From NCBI GenBank assembly GCA_947172415.1, contig OX359189.1, forward strand, positions 5,284,501 to 5,348,500: a DNA stretch of 64,000 nucleotides, in the 5' to 3' direction. This document shows, piece by piece, positions 23,321 to 35,016 of the stretch; position 1 is the first letter of the stretch, and every line of letters starts with the position of its first letter. This stretch comes from Chondrosia reniformis. Its lineage: Eukaryota > Porifera > Demospongiae > Chondrillida > Chondrillidae. A program made the position numbers and the translations under genes. The notes beneath the pieces are model-generated. The model made no database searches, was not told where the DNA came from, and was given only the letters and a program-made list of their open reading frames with translations.

Positions 23321-26300
23321 CACTCACACACACACACAGACACACACAGGCTGAGCACTGTAACACTGTAATAATAATATTCTAAACAACTGATATTTTC
23401 ATTGACACATTTATGCCACCACTGCTTCTAAACATTCAGTTACTCCAAACATACTGTAGATAGTTTGATTGTCTATGTACAGTATGCATAGTTACTCACA
23501 CAGAGGATGAATACCACCAATTTCCTGTTCAAGATATCACAGCCTCTAACTATTAAGCTAGCATGTATGCATGAATAGGTATTATAAACAACTAAACTTT
23601 CATAGTGCATTGATCATTAAGTTGAACATTATGGATGTCAAACCTTTTGGGGTTTACCGCCCTCAAGAAAATTATATTATCGAATATACACAAAGGAATT
23701 TCTTTAGTCAACACAGAAGCCATCTTTGAAGCTGGACTAATGATCAGGTGCTATGTATAACCTTGGTTTAACCACAAAAGCAACATTCCTTTTCAACCCG
23801 TATATGTATGACTTTCAATATTTATAAAAATTAGTTATGATATTTTCCCAGTAAATTCACCAACTTCTGCACAGATACATACATAGCTTTTACTTCATCC
23901 AGGTTTGCCTCAGAGATTCCAAATATTTTAGAGGATAGATCATGAGATTGCATTGCCTGATTTCCCACCTGAAAAGTTAGTAAAGGACTTACTTAGTGCT
24001 TACACACCACATAACATGATGATGCAACTGAAAGGTATCTAAGCCTCATCAAGGTCAAGCAACTAAACAGTAAATTAGCTATAAAGGTCGTTCTGTTGAG
24101 TACTGATACATCACCATTTATTCCATTAACTAAAAACTCATAATTGAACATACAGCTCCTTAAGGACCTAATGGGCAATAATACACTTTTAACAGCCTAA
24201 TTGGAGTTGCAGGACGTGCAGGCAACATTTGGGTCTATATGTATTCAGTAGTTTTGAAGCTAAATGCACTTATTACATACAAACAGCACTTTTAACATGT
24301 AAATACATCAAAAGAAACCTGTGGTAAGGATTTAAACAAACTATTAAACAACTCAAGACTTAGAATGATGTCATTTTTAACTGTTCTACATGATTAGTAC
24401 AAAAATATACAAGTAATACTAATTCATGTTTATCCTAATCAGTTATACAGTGCATTTTATACACATATTACGTATGTAACACTTTCCTAATTAAACTGGC
24501 TATGTGTTTCTTCACACCATTGCAATGATGACCTAGGGGGTTGAAACATCCACCAGTTGAATTTATATTGCTGATTCTCAACAATTCATTCACACGTACA
24601 ACAGGAGCATGCACTTATTATACAGGAAACAACACTTGCTATGCAGACTGGGTCGTTTGACCACAACACAAAGGGGAGCCTACAAACTGTATGGCTAACT
24701 GTGTGTTCTCATACACACTCAAACAATTGCTTATGAAATCGGTTTGCTAACACTTTACAAAGTCACATTTTCCTGTCAGTCTCTTGAATGATCCGGGAGG
24801 AGAGTCTGTACAATAAATTTCCAAGAATCTACCTCAAAAGGGATTTTCCATGTTTATTTTATGCAAAACACTTAAAGACTTGATTACAGTCCTCCCACCA
24901 TGACATACAGAAAACCCATTTCCTAACTCAATTTCATTTATAAAGTAAAAAAGGACATGTACATCAATTTTAATGAAGATAAACAGTCACAGTTGTCTGA
25001 TGTCAACATCATTGATGAAACTAGCTATCTTAAGATTATCTATATCAACATGTAAATATACCTATCTTTTGAAAGGTGTCAACAAGAAGGAATCCTTACT
25101 CTATTACCTTCAAACAGTTTGAAACCGGCCCAAAAATTCCTAGCAAACAATCCTTGGCTAAAGTATGCAGTGTAGCACCTCTCTATAAACATGCACAGTA
25201 CAAGATTCATGAGATTCACATATATATTGTCTATGACATGGACTTGTGGGACACGACTATGTAAACATTCACTTAGAGGCTTCCTCATTTCAGAGGTTTG
25301 GCTATTATTCATGGTTAATGGATTAGGAAATGGAACTAAGCACTTAATTAAGGGATGAACAGGGCATACCTAACTGTCATCTCTTGATATATTTTAAATT
25401 CTTTAGATGAGATAAGAATTACCATTCAATGTAAACAGATTTTGTACTACACAGTTACAAATACCTGCTTCATTACATGTATACAAAACAGAGGAGAGTC
25501 TATTTTTAGAATTTGGCGGTCCTTTGCTATTCAGTTTAATAACAATTTACCCATTACTATAAACTGCATGTGGCATAGGTAGAAATCTGGGAAGTCCATC
25601 AAAGAGATTGTAGATGGTGTAGAATATAAGAAATAAGAGCTACCTAGTTCACTTTAAAGAATCAAAATAACTTAAGTTAATTTTCAGTGCAATTTTGCAA
25701 TGACACAACACTACATGACCCACTTTTCAACTTCATTGAGCTTTGTCTGTAATGCTGATGCCTTTTTAACTTCTGTGGTAGCAATCTGCAAATCCTGCAT
25801 TGCCAACATGAACTGTATATTTTGGTTTTCCAAGTTATTTAAAGTTTCGGCAAGAGATTGACGCATCTTCAGGTTGTCCAAACGTTGTTTTTCGAGATCT
25901 GATGACAGTTTTTGTCTTTCTTCTTCAAGAAATTCTAGCTTTGCAGAAAGGTCCGGGTTGGAGTTAGCGAAAACCTGTGGACAACTATGGGTGGAACTCC
26001 AGCTACCAACCAATTCTGCGTGATTTTCATCCGGGACGGCAGTTTGACTGCCACTTGGGTCCTCAGATTGACCACCCTCTTCAGAATGATCGCTATCATG
26101 GGTCAACCAATCTTCGTGAAAAGAGTGACTTCTAGGTAAAGGCTGAATTTTAGAAGAAAACGATGAACTTGAATAAAGAGAACGGCGCCGCTTTGTATCA
26201 AAACAATCGAGGGCTCCTTTCTTACACAAATTCGAAGATATAGTTAGAGCTCCGCTGAGCTTCTTTAACATGTCCCCGACTTCCTCCTTTACATTACTAG

Positions 26301-26595
26301 TGGATTCAGGCTTGTGTCGCCTTTTCATACTAGCTTTAGAAGAGTGCAATCGAGAGCTCTCGAACTCCTCTTCTAACTTTACTTTTCGCTTCAACAAATC
26401 TTCGATTACCTCTTTAAGTCGGTGCGCTACCGCTTCGGCTTCTATTAACTCGCGCTGTACTGCCAAAAAATTTCGAGCGATGTTTTGAACTGATTGTTTC
26501 CATAGCTCGACCAAACCCATTAATTTAGGGCACTGCGAACAGGGTCGCGCAAAGGTCGAGAGAGACTCGAAGCGACTTGGTAACTTTGCATCCAT
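19065..26595 (-). CDS. Coiled-coil and PH-domain protein
   Basis: Exons in coding order: 25732-26595, 23883-23968, 21927-22062, 21662-21772, 21158-21277, 20254-20309, 19413-19624, 19065-19210. All phases close; 576 aa. The N-terminal half is a predicted coiled coil, interrupted by a Ser-rich low-complexity stretch (LYSSSSFSSK and SEEGGQSEDPSGSQ). A PH domain spans about 403-502: it opens with KQGFMVKEGGKVKSWKKRLF, has HLDDITSV in the middle and ends with the C-terminal helix SWIGIIESIRRHR. The Lys/Arg-rich first strand loop (VKSWKKR) is the usual phosphoinositide-contact site. The C-terminus is a Ser/Thr-rich tail. Likely a peripheral membrane adaptor; the subfamily is not recognised. The start is the ATG at 26593-26595; an in-frame ATG also lies at 26671-26673. 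Exon 1 ends at the GAA/GTTGAA donor, chosen because only that frame continues into exon 2. Confidence 0.82.
19722..20209. mobile_element. Pogo/Tigger-like non-autonomous element in the PH gene
   Basis: Left end CAGTAGACCATTGTTAATCC, preceded by TATA. The right end is an imperfect inverse beginning AGTACACCTTTGAG and sharing GGATCCCTT. The CAGT...TTAATCCGGAT style is typical of pogo-like TIRs. The hammerhead-like element at 19863-19988 is nested inside. Confidence 0.5.
19863..19988 (+). mobile_element. Inverted-repeat element with hammerhead-like core
   Basis: Arms atctttacgatggtacatcc and its inverse (19963-19988) bound about 125 bp. Near the left arm is CTGATGAAGACCCCCAGGGT then CGAAACGTT (19890-19918). 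The stem GACCC/GGGTC is perfect. It lies in an intron of the PH gene. Confidence 0.6.
22617..22952. mobile_element. Pogo-like MITE in the PH gene
   Basis: Left end CAGTGCACCATTGGTTATCT (after TA). Right inverse CAGTGTATCCCCTCAGTTAT continues as CTGAACC, against CTTAACC on the left. About 336 bp, noncoding. Confidence 0.55.
23253..23351. repeat. (CA)n / (ACGC)n microsatellite
   Basis: A run of acgcacgc units passes into cacaca with single interruptions, inside an intron of the PH gene. Apparent Thr/His or Cys/Val ORFs across it are artefacts of the repeat. Confidence 0.95.
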
Positions 26596-26699
26596 TTTAG
26601 TACTGACGCGATGATAACGCTTACGCATGCATTTCAACGAAAACCTCAATACTTTCAGTCTGTGCAGCCACAACTATATTAATGGCTAGTCAATAGGCT

Positions 26700-28500
26700 G
26701 TGGTCTGTGATTTTCCCTTTTGCGGTTTACTAATCATCCTGTTTACTTGCTAAGTATGAACATATAGCCCTAACCAATGCAAAAATGTACATATTTATAT
26801 GCACTCTTTGTATGCTAAGAAGTACAAAATCAGAACGTTTTCTATAGAACATCATGTCAGTGTCCATATACTAATTGATAGGCCTATAGGAGTGCCACTG
26901 ATTGTCAAAGGATACCCTGCATTGGTAAAAAAATCATTGGAAAGATACAACCTTTATACAGGCTGAAATGTATGGCTGGAGTCCGAGTGTTGTCTATGTT
27001 GTCAATTGGTTAAATTTCACTTCAACCATATCCATATAATATATATGGATAGATAACTCCTTCACCAACAACCAGGTACTACACATGTACAGTCCATATC
27101 AATGTGTTTGAAAGTGTATACATAGTACTAAATTTGTGTAATGCCTTCTCACGGTCGACCATTTTCTGTGAATGCTGACATAAAATTTCAGATTTATATC
27201 TCCATTTAATAGAGTTATACTAAATGTACAATAAATTACTGAGAGATAGGGTATATATAGATATCAAAATTTGCAAAACTCCTTGGAAACCTTAAACATA
27301 TATATGTCTGTGAATGCTGACATAAAAAGTTTCAGATTCATATCTCTCCATTTAACAGAGTTATGGCACTAAATGTACATTAGGCAACAATGATTATTTG
27401 AACAACAGACATATTTCTGATACAGAGAAGCTGATTCCCAATCAATTCAGACATCTATCTGGAAATAGTATTCAGATACACTTTGCCAAAGGGCATTGGT
27501 TGACGAGTGCCAGTGTCAGTGGAGAATTTGGCAGCAAACTCACACAGAAGACTATTCGGACAGGTATATAAATGCCATTGGCTCAAATATATGAGGATTT
27601 TGTAGACAATGGCCTTATAGTAGTGAGGATGGTAAGCGTTAAGCAACAGATTAGCAGCAATGCCTGTGGTCTGTTTGCCAGTTGCTAGTTGCACCTGGCA
27701 AATGGAGATGACATATCAAAACTGACTTTTAATCAGACATTAATGCCTCAACATACACTTGACTGCTTTGAGAAGAGAACTACGTACGTCACCATACCCT
27801 CTGCAGCAGTCTATCAAAGTGCATGGACAGAAGCCCAACTCATTTCAGTTTTATATATTCATCTATATCTACTGCAAATACAACATGCCTTAAACAGTAT
27901 GAGATTGACATGGTCTAGTGTGACTGGTATAATATTTGGTATCACTACAAGTATGTTGGATTAATGAGTGAGCCAAAAGGCAAGAAATGGAAAATTGCTG
28001 TTATACTGCAAGAGATAACTTGTACTTGTTGTCTTTATACTGTCGTGCACACATGCAAATATATTTGCATTCATATTTCCTGTCAGTAGTCTTTCTAGTA
28101 GCTATAACTTTGATTGCCATGGTATGATTCAAATTATAATAATACTAACTGTATATTAGAGTGACACATGCATGTGTATATATATATATATATGCACTAG
28201 GCCAAGCTGGGCCCATGAGTCACTAGTCTAGTAGTCACAGGAGTTATATATGAGTTGAAATTTTCTTGCTACTTCCTTTATGCACTTTGATCTTTGTCTT
28301 CAGTCCTTTGTATATTCAAACTCCTCCTATCTTAAAATGTACATATATATATAAGGAATTCTAACCCAGTACATATAAAGGCATACGTACATATACTACA
28401 GGATAAGTATTAGGTCTGATGAGGATACAGGTGTGCCATGCTTTTTCAGGAGCCTTTTTTTGGATATATATAAAAGAAATTCTTTACATTGAGGGTTGAA
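26700..28500. other. Intergenic region with a duplicated 75-base segment
   Basis: No gene is recognised between the PH gene start and the LINE fragment. A segment beginning tctgtgaatgctgacataaa and ending ttaaatgtaca-like occurs at 27166-27240 and again at 27302-27380. Two overlapping opposite-strand ORFs near 27455-27964 have no recognisable motif and may be a decayed insertion. Confidence 0.5.
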
Positions 28501-28714
28501 ACTATATATATACACACATGATTTTCATAATCTATTACATTGAACTTCGAAGAGGGTTTTCAATCGATAGACCAGCGAAATGTTAGTTAAGCTTTGCAAC
28601 AGTAACATGGGTTGTGGATTGAAAATATGATATGTCCCAATATAATAATAATGATTGTTTATTATTGTGACATGCCATACAAAGAGTAGTAATATGAAAA
28701 ATTTCAAGAAGTTC

Positions 28715-29125
28715 TTGATTTAGCAATTAAATATTGGGCGGCCTTTGAGGCTCTCTTAGCTATCTGGTCAATTGATTTCTTCCATGTTAAATGTTGATTG
28801 AAAGTAAACCCAAGATATGTATATTCTATTACCTATTAAAAAGTGTACTTGGATAATTTACGGCTTATTGGTATAAAGTGGATGATCTTTGTCTTATTTG
28901 GGTTAATCTCCAGTATCCATTTATTGCACCAAGAATGGAGTATATCTAAAAGGGTCTGTAGATCTTTTTCTGATTCTGCACATAAACCTACATCATCAGC
29001 ATAGGCTACACACATTATCTGTTTCTAAGCTCAGGCCAACTCCTGCCTTCCTAAGATCTAGTGCCAAATCATTTATAAAGAAATTAAATAAGGTTGGTGA
29101 GAGGGGGCATCCCTGCTTAACAGCT
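28715..29125 (-). mobile_element. Non-LTR retrotransposon reverse transcriptase fragment
   Basis: Reading the minus strand gives AVKQGCPLSPTLFNFFINDL, then after a one-base shift AYADDVGLCAESEKDLQTLL, HSWCNKWILEINPNKTKIIH and YLGFTFNQHLTWKKSIDQIA. These are the RT palm motif (YADD), the following conserved blocks and the C-terminal HLTWKKSI block of LINEs. A frameshift before YADD and a stop after KYTF show it is dead. Only the middle of the RT is present. Confidence 0.88.
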
Positions 29126-29657
29126 ATATATACAGCTATAGGAAGAAAGTATGCAGTAACTATATATACAATAAAAGCATAAAGGGACTAAATTATCAAT
29201 TATTAAATATATACTGATGATCAAGTTAAAGTGAAAAGCGTGATTATCATGCAAACCGGCATTCTGCTACAATAGTTATATTTTTTTAAAACCTTTTTGA
29301 GCAATAGTTTGTTATTTGAAGTGCATACTAATTTAAAAACACAGCGCCATGATTTAGTACTTCATTGTAGTATTTTACGTGCATGATTATTGAAATATAA
29401 CAAAAGAAATTGTTTAAGTAAAAAGCATATACATATACGTACATACATACGTACGTATAAACGTACGTTCTATCATGATCTCTAAAGAAAACAGTGAGTC
29501 CTTGCTTTACAAGTATATGACTGCTTTCAGCTTCATGTGTATTCACTGTACCGTATGTAACAATCTTAAACTTCTATACATGTGCCATCTTACCAGTCCA
29601 ACAATGACAACAATGATGCATAATGGCTAGCTCTAAACAATTCCACACACAGCATGT

Positions 29658-32600
29658 TTAAATATACAATGTATCATTCTTGGAGACAGCTTCTCCACTG
29701 TGTCCTTGCTGTTGTTCTTCCTGCTCACTTGCAGACTGCTCATTTGCAATAGGTTTCTTGATTCCAACTGGAATTTCATAGGGTTGTGGTAATTGTGCCA
29801 TTTCATTCCTAAGTTCATACACCTCATAAAATGCATCCTGATCCTTAGCTTCCTTACAAATAACTACAAACACACAGGAGGATATAGCAGTATATGTACA
29901 TACTCAATTATATTGCATCTTAGCTTATGACTTTCACTATGTAAATTTTACATTGTCTATTAATTATTATATATTAATAGACAATGCTGAAAGGGAAACT
30001 ATAAATTAACATAAATTTGCGTTTTATAAAGAAACAATTTACGTTTATAATAGGGGAAGAGCCAGTATGATGTTGATAGAGAGGGAGCCAGGGTAGCGTC
30101 CTACACAAATCTAAATAGTATTGGCTGCAGTGTAAATAGATATACATTCTTCCTGTCTGTCAAATGACTAACCATTTGGTTGTTATTGGCTGCAGTGTAA
30201 ATAGATATACATTCTTCCTGTCTGTCAAATGACTAACCATTTCTGCAACATTGCCTTCTGTAGCAAATGATAACTCCAAGTAAGCACAATGCAGTAATTA
30301 GAACACCAAGGAAGAATCCTCCTAAAGCTCCGCCCACTGATATGCCTACTATATTATCAGATAAAGGAGTCACACCTGTACCTTAAATGAAAGGGAGGTA
30401 GACAGTTATCATCTGTGAGATGGTGTATTTCAAAATTAATATAAAAAACTCAAATTTATCTATGCTGCAGTATAGACTTTTTAGTTTTGAAGGATCTTGA
30501 CAACTCACTTGCAGGCTCTAGAGGGGTGACTGTGGAAATAGGGTCACTACTTCCAACACTATTTATAGCAATTACTGTGATGTTGTAGTACTGATCATCG
30601 ACAATGGTATATTGAAATGGAACTAGGTCATTTAGTGTTATAAAAATCTCTTGATCGATTATGGGGGAATTGTGTCCAGTTGCCTTTATAATTTTAACCT
30701 AGATGCATAATCAAAAAGTGCAAAACTGAAGAAATTTAAGACTCACTAAATACTGATCCTTACCTCATACTTATTAATGTTTCTCCCTCCAGTAGTAAGT
30801 AGTTCAACAACCAGGGACACCAGAGAATAGGGTAGTACTTCAACTGAAATGCTATCAATTATTGGAACTTTTTGGGAGAATACACAAATAAAGGATCACT
30901 AATCAACTACAGGATACAAATGTGATTCTCCTAAAGCATTGTAGTTACCTGAATCCGGAGTGATAAAATTGCTTCCTACAAAAGAACCACTGCCAGCCTC
31001 ATTCTCAGCTGCAACTGTTACACTATACATTGTGCTGTGCCACACTCCATTACTCATATTTAGTGTCAATTCAGTTAATAAAGTATTGAAGATCATATCG
31101 TAAGTACTATTAGTGACTCTTATGGAGTAGGAGAGAGGCTGAACTGTGCCACCTCTGACTGATGGTGGATCCCATGTGATTGCTACACTGAATGGACCAT
31201 TTAATATTGCTTCTAGATCTTGAGGTGCAGAAGGGACCGCTGTAGTGGATGTATGAGATATAGAAAAAGATTTACTATATTCAGTTAAAGGTATTACAGG
31301 ACATGATAGCTATAATATAGAAGGATCAACTACTTTCCCTTTGCAATGCCATTATGCTATAATGTCTGAATCCCATAAACATCATATACCTCTGGTTTAT
31401 ATAAGCCTTACTTAGCATCAGTAACATGGATTTTCTAATTTAGGACGATTCGACCAGAAGGTCTTCATCAGCAATATATGAGGAATTATGGGAATACAAG
31501 CCAGTTTAAATGGGAAGGGTATGACATCTACATAGTTCACTAATTACCAACTCATTAACTAAATCATTTTTATCTTTATTTATTATTCAGTGCACCTTTT
31601 AACAACACCAGATATCACACCCTTTCCCATTTAAACTGGCTTGTATTCCCATTCCTCATATATTGCTGATGAATACGTACTTCCGGGTCGAAATGTCCTA
31701 AATTAATAAGTCCATGTGTTGCTGATGCTCAATAAGCTATATTCTCATAATGATTGCAACAAGCACTTTCATACCCTAAACATGTCTTCTAATTAAGGTT
31801 ATGAGACAGGCCTAATTCCAATTGATGGAAATACAATCCCATGTCACTCAGAGGATGATTTGGCTACACACAGGTTAATGTTTTATCCTTGCTGCAATTT
31901 ATCATCTTGCACTTTGCACTTTAGTTGAATTCCCATGAGCCAGTTTAGCTATCAAAACAGCCAATACTCCTGGATTCTAGGTATGTACCAGAATATAGAT
32001 TTCTATCACTGCAGCCTTGACGTTTGTTACTTAAGCCTATTTCAGCCCATTTCTGGAGTGCTAGAATATATGGTGTTAATATGTGGTTATATATAAACCA
32101 AGGTTCATTTTAAAGGTACCAATATTGTTTAGCCATCTCTAATATCAAACCTTATACTCCAACACTGCATCTCTACATCTATGTAGCTATAATGAGGTTC
32201 CAAAAATAACTATTTGGTGTGTACAATTAAACCAGGAAAATGAAACCTTTGTTCAAGAAAAGATATTTCCAGTTGCAGGTCTGTATTTCAAACTAAAGTC
32301 TATTTCAGCATTGTTTTCCTTCATTACAAAGGGGCTAGGTAAAGTATAAAATATAAAAGCAAAAGTTTCTCCTTAGTCTGATGAAAACAGACCTGACCCA
32401 TTCTACAGATTTCACTGGAAATAAAAATGTTTGTTCAGCACAATAGGTTCTCAAGACTCACCTATGACATTTAAAAATGTTGCTATGGTAACACTTCCAA
32501 CAACATTTCCAGCAGTACATGTGTAATTTCCTGTGTTGCTCCTACTGAGAGGTCCTACAAACAAGGTTGATGAATTAACTCCCTCTGTGATAGCAATTCC

Positions 32601-33852
32601 ATCTCTCTGAAAGACAAAGGTATTGGGCAGTGGGTTGCCGTCAGATGGCGTACAATTGAAGACAAAGCTATCAGAAACCACAAAGCACTGCATACTAGCA
32701 GGAAGCACAGAATATTCTGGGACATCTATAGTTAGTGTATGGAAGTGAGGATATATACGTATATTGAAAAAAAGGGGTACATTAAATAAATGAGTCCAAA
32801 GTTCAGTTGTTGCATGCAATAATCTTACAGTAAATATCCAGGTTGACTATAACCACTCCAGTTCCTACTGAGGTGGTTATACCTATTTCATAAGACCCCT
32901 GGTCACTGCGTTTAAGATTTTGAAATGTAACACCAGATGTTGCATTGCCAGATTCAATAACAACTGCAAATCGCTGGTCTTTTAAAGTAACTCCATCTTT
33001 AGTAATAACAACATCAGAATTCAATATTGTTGGAGAAGGATTACCAGTTATTGTTAAAGGAGAGCTGAATGTCATTCCTTCCACTATACTTGCACCAGTC
33101 ACATTTGGAATGACAACAGGAGAAACTACAATAAGAAAAAATTTGGTTAAATCTTAACATTTAAATCTTCTTAGTGAATTTCAAGTTGAAAAGCACGGTT
33201 GATCTTAAAATCCTTTATTTTTCAGTATGCATGTCATTTACATTTAGTGGATATTTTCATGTTGTAATATGGTGAGATGACATGCATATAGGTATGTTAA
33301 CAGCAAATAAGCATGATTACGCCTTTTTCTAAGCCTTAGTTACAGCTTATCTGGTAGCTATTACAAGCAGTACCGACATTTTAAGCGCTTGTCATTCTAC
33401 CTACACGATCCACTTACATTCCACACTTAGAATGATATCATCGGATGGTCCCATCACTCCATTAAGAAAGTTGCATCTAATTCTTCGCCCATTATGCTCA
33501 GCAGCAAGTGGGTTAAGCGTAAACGCAATACCATCTGGTATCATTACGCCTTCCAAGAAATTGGGGTCAGTCACGGTAATGCCGTCTATTAAAACGACAA
33601 TGATACTCGATCCACTGCTAGTACAGTTGAATTGCAGTCTATTTCCCTCCGTAACAGTAACATTTCCGCTTGGAGTGATAGTTTGACCCTCAGCCAGATC
33701 CCCTAATCCAACGAATAAGACTCATTCGTGTAGCTAACATAGATAAATCACTGTAAAGCAACAAAATGGTTCGGTGTAGATATAGAGCTCCTACCTAAAC
33801 CTATACCATTCCATATCGAGAGACACAGTGACATAAAACTGAGAACGTCCAT
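29658..33852 (-). CDS. Ig/FN3 single-pass cell-surface receptor
   Basis: Nine exons in coding order: 33795-33852, 33418-33702, 32829-33125, 32462-32725, 30949-31239, 30764-30867, 30509-30698, 30238-30381, 29658-29863. All are GT-AG, nearly all phase 1 as usual for Ig/FN3 modules; 612 aa. Order: signal peptide (MDVLSFMSLCLSIW), three Ig-like domains (about 20-300), two FN3 domains (about 300-496; WDPP and NEAGSG in the first), one transmembrane helix (about 507-532), and an 80-residue cytoplasmic tail. Ig1 and Ig3 have the Cys pair (Ig3 with NTGNYTC); Ig2 lacks both cysteines. The tail has several Tyr motifs (YEVYEL, PQPYEIP, and C-terminal TLYI) that could be phosphorylated or bind SH2/PDZ partners. 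Probably an adhesion or recognition molecule; no kinase or phosphatase domain. Exon 1 has a second copy at about 59.48 kb. Confidence 0.87.
30121..30243. repeat. 65-bp tandem duplication covering a splice donor
   Basis: The block starting ttggctgcagtgtaaatag and ending gactaaccattt occurs at 30121 and 30186. On the minus strand each copy carries AAATG/GTTAGTC, the donor of exon 8 of the Ig receptor, so a spare donor lies 65 bases inside the intron. Confidence 0.85.
31412..31739. mobile_element. Palindromic element with two hammerhead-like cores
   Basis: Long inverted arms (about 31412-31530 and 31605-31739) share gggaatacaagccagtttaa and its inverse. Each arm holds the core: minus strand CTGATGAAGACCTTCTGGTC then GAATCGTCC (31443-31473), plus strand CTGATGAATACGTACTTCCG then GGTCGAAATGTCC (31664-31699). 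It lies in an intron of the Ig receptor between exons 5 and 4. Confidence 0.65.
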
Positions 33853-34175
33853 ATCTATTCAAGCAGAGATCTCTACACAAGATGGTGGCCGAATTAGCTA
33901 CGAATTTAGAATATTGGAGACTTGGTCACTATACACTTCCCATATTTTGTTGATGATTTTCACAACTTTTGAGTTGCCAAATTTGACCACTGTGACTGTA
34001 TTGTGACTGCAAGTTCAACCTGCAGATCTGAAAAAGAATCATTTCATTTTACTAGTCTTCTTGTGCAGTTTAGCTTCTCTATGATGGTTATCAGAAAGAG
34101 TACACAGTGTTTGTATTTAAAATAGTAAGAAAGATTGTATTTAATCACCTCTGTACCTATTTATAATGTGCTGAT
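33775..34175. repeat. Ig-receptor 5' region, duplicated at 59.43-60.05 kb
   Basis: This covers exon 1 and upstream DNA of the Ig receptor. It matches 59467-60051: agctcctacctaaacct, aagatggtggccga, ctgcagatctgaaaaagaat, gcagtttagcttctctatga and agtacacagtgttt. The second copy has additional inserted bases, including a piece like 36985-37040. From 34176 to 34788 no gene is seen. Confidence 0.8.
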
Positions 34176-34350
34176 CAACACACTGCATAAATCTTTCAAA
34201 CGATGTAAGAACTGTTTCTATCCTTATATAACCTTACACCATCATGCTTACACTAACCTAACCCATGTTTCAAAGAATGTCAGTATAGAATTGGGGATTG
34301 AGAACTTCACTAGCCTTAGAAATTAAGGGACAAATGTCGATTGTCGCCAA

Positions 34351-34400
34351 ATTTACCAAACGTTTCGGCCCAATCTATATATATCTACATCAGTGGTAAA
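34351..34400 (-). ncRNA. Hammerhead-like core between short inverted ends
   Basis: Minus strand reads ATTTACCACTGATGTAGATA, a loop, then GGGCCGAAACGTTTGGTAAA. ATTTACCA and TGGTAAAT close the unit. CTGATG and CGAAACGTTTG match the family copy at 19890-19918, but the stem II sequence differs. Confidence 0.35.
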
Positions 34401-34788
34401 TCAAAACTAGAAATCTATATTCTATGATCCCTCTATAAACTTGAGGAATAAATTTGTGCGTAACAGATATATGCATGGATTTTGTAGTCAGGAGACTCCA
34501 AAATCCATATACATCGAGCTGACTCAATTAACACATTCCATTATTTGGCTATGTCATAAAAGAGCCATTGCAGTTATATACTGGTTATGGAATTCAACAC
34601 TTCAGCAGGGTTCCCCCGTGGCAGCAGTGTAGATATGTTACAACCCGTTTCCCAACCTAACCCGTTTCGTAATTCGAAGCCGGTCGACCCGTTTTACAAC
34701 TCTTGATCCCTCACAAAAGAGTGTAGGAGGATGGAGGAGAGTGGCACGTGAGCTCCGGGAGGCTAAGACTGAAAGGTTGCCAAGTTCT

Positions 34789-35010
34789 AGAGTGTAAGTT
34801 CTCCAACTTCGGAGCATTCTTTGTCTTCCAAGCACATACACTTGGCAATGGCATCAATCATTGCAAGCACATCCAGAGCATCAGAAGAAGGGCTGGGAGC
34901 AACAGAAGGACCATTGACCTCCCCAACCTTCGGGTATACAGGATGGGATCAAGGACACTTACCCCTGCTTGAACACATTATTGCTACCACACTGCTGCAA
35001 CACTGCTAAA
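34789..35010 (-). pseudogene. TRRAP: TRRAP exon fragment, inverted relative to its twin
   Basis: Reverse complement of about 50200-50430. On the minus strand it carries ATTTTAGCAGTGTTGCAGCA, encoding ILAVLQQCGSNNVFKQG, which is like VAVAQQCG in TRRAP. The adjoining block from 35017 is in direct orientation with its twin, so this piece was flipped. The sequence ttctaaagttggagaact is present at both sides of the inversion. Confidence 0.75.
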
Positions 35011-35016
35011 ATCGTA

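Noticed and set aside
23077..23385. ORFs on both strands, rich in Thr/His or Cys/Val
   Set aside because: They are produced by the CA/ACGC microsatellite.
24515..24555. A further hammerhead-like site (aatgatgacctagggggttgaaacatcc)
   Set aside because: The core is broken and stem II does not pair; kept out of the family list.
27455..27964. Opposite-strand ORFs of 79 and 91 codons in the gap before the LINE fragment
   Set aside because: No recognisable motif, no splice context and no match to neighbours. Not supported as genes, though a decayed insertion is possible.
33432..33686. Plus-strand ORF opposite the first Ig exon
   Set aside because: Shadow of the receptor exon, which has the signal peptide, cysteine pair and matching splice phases on the minus strand.
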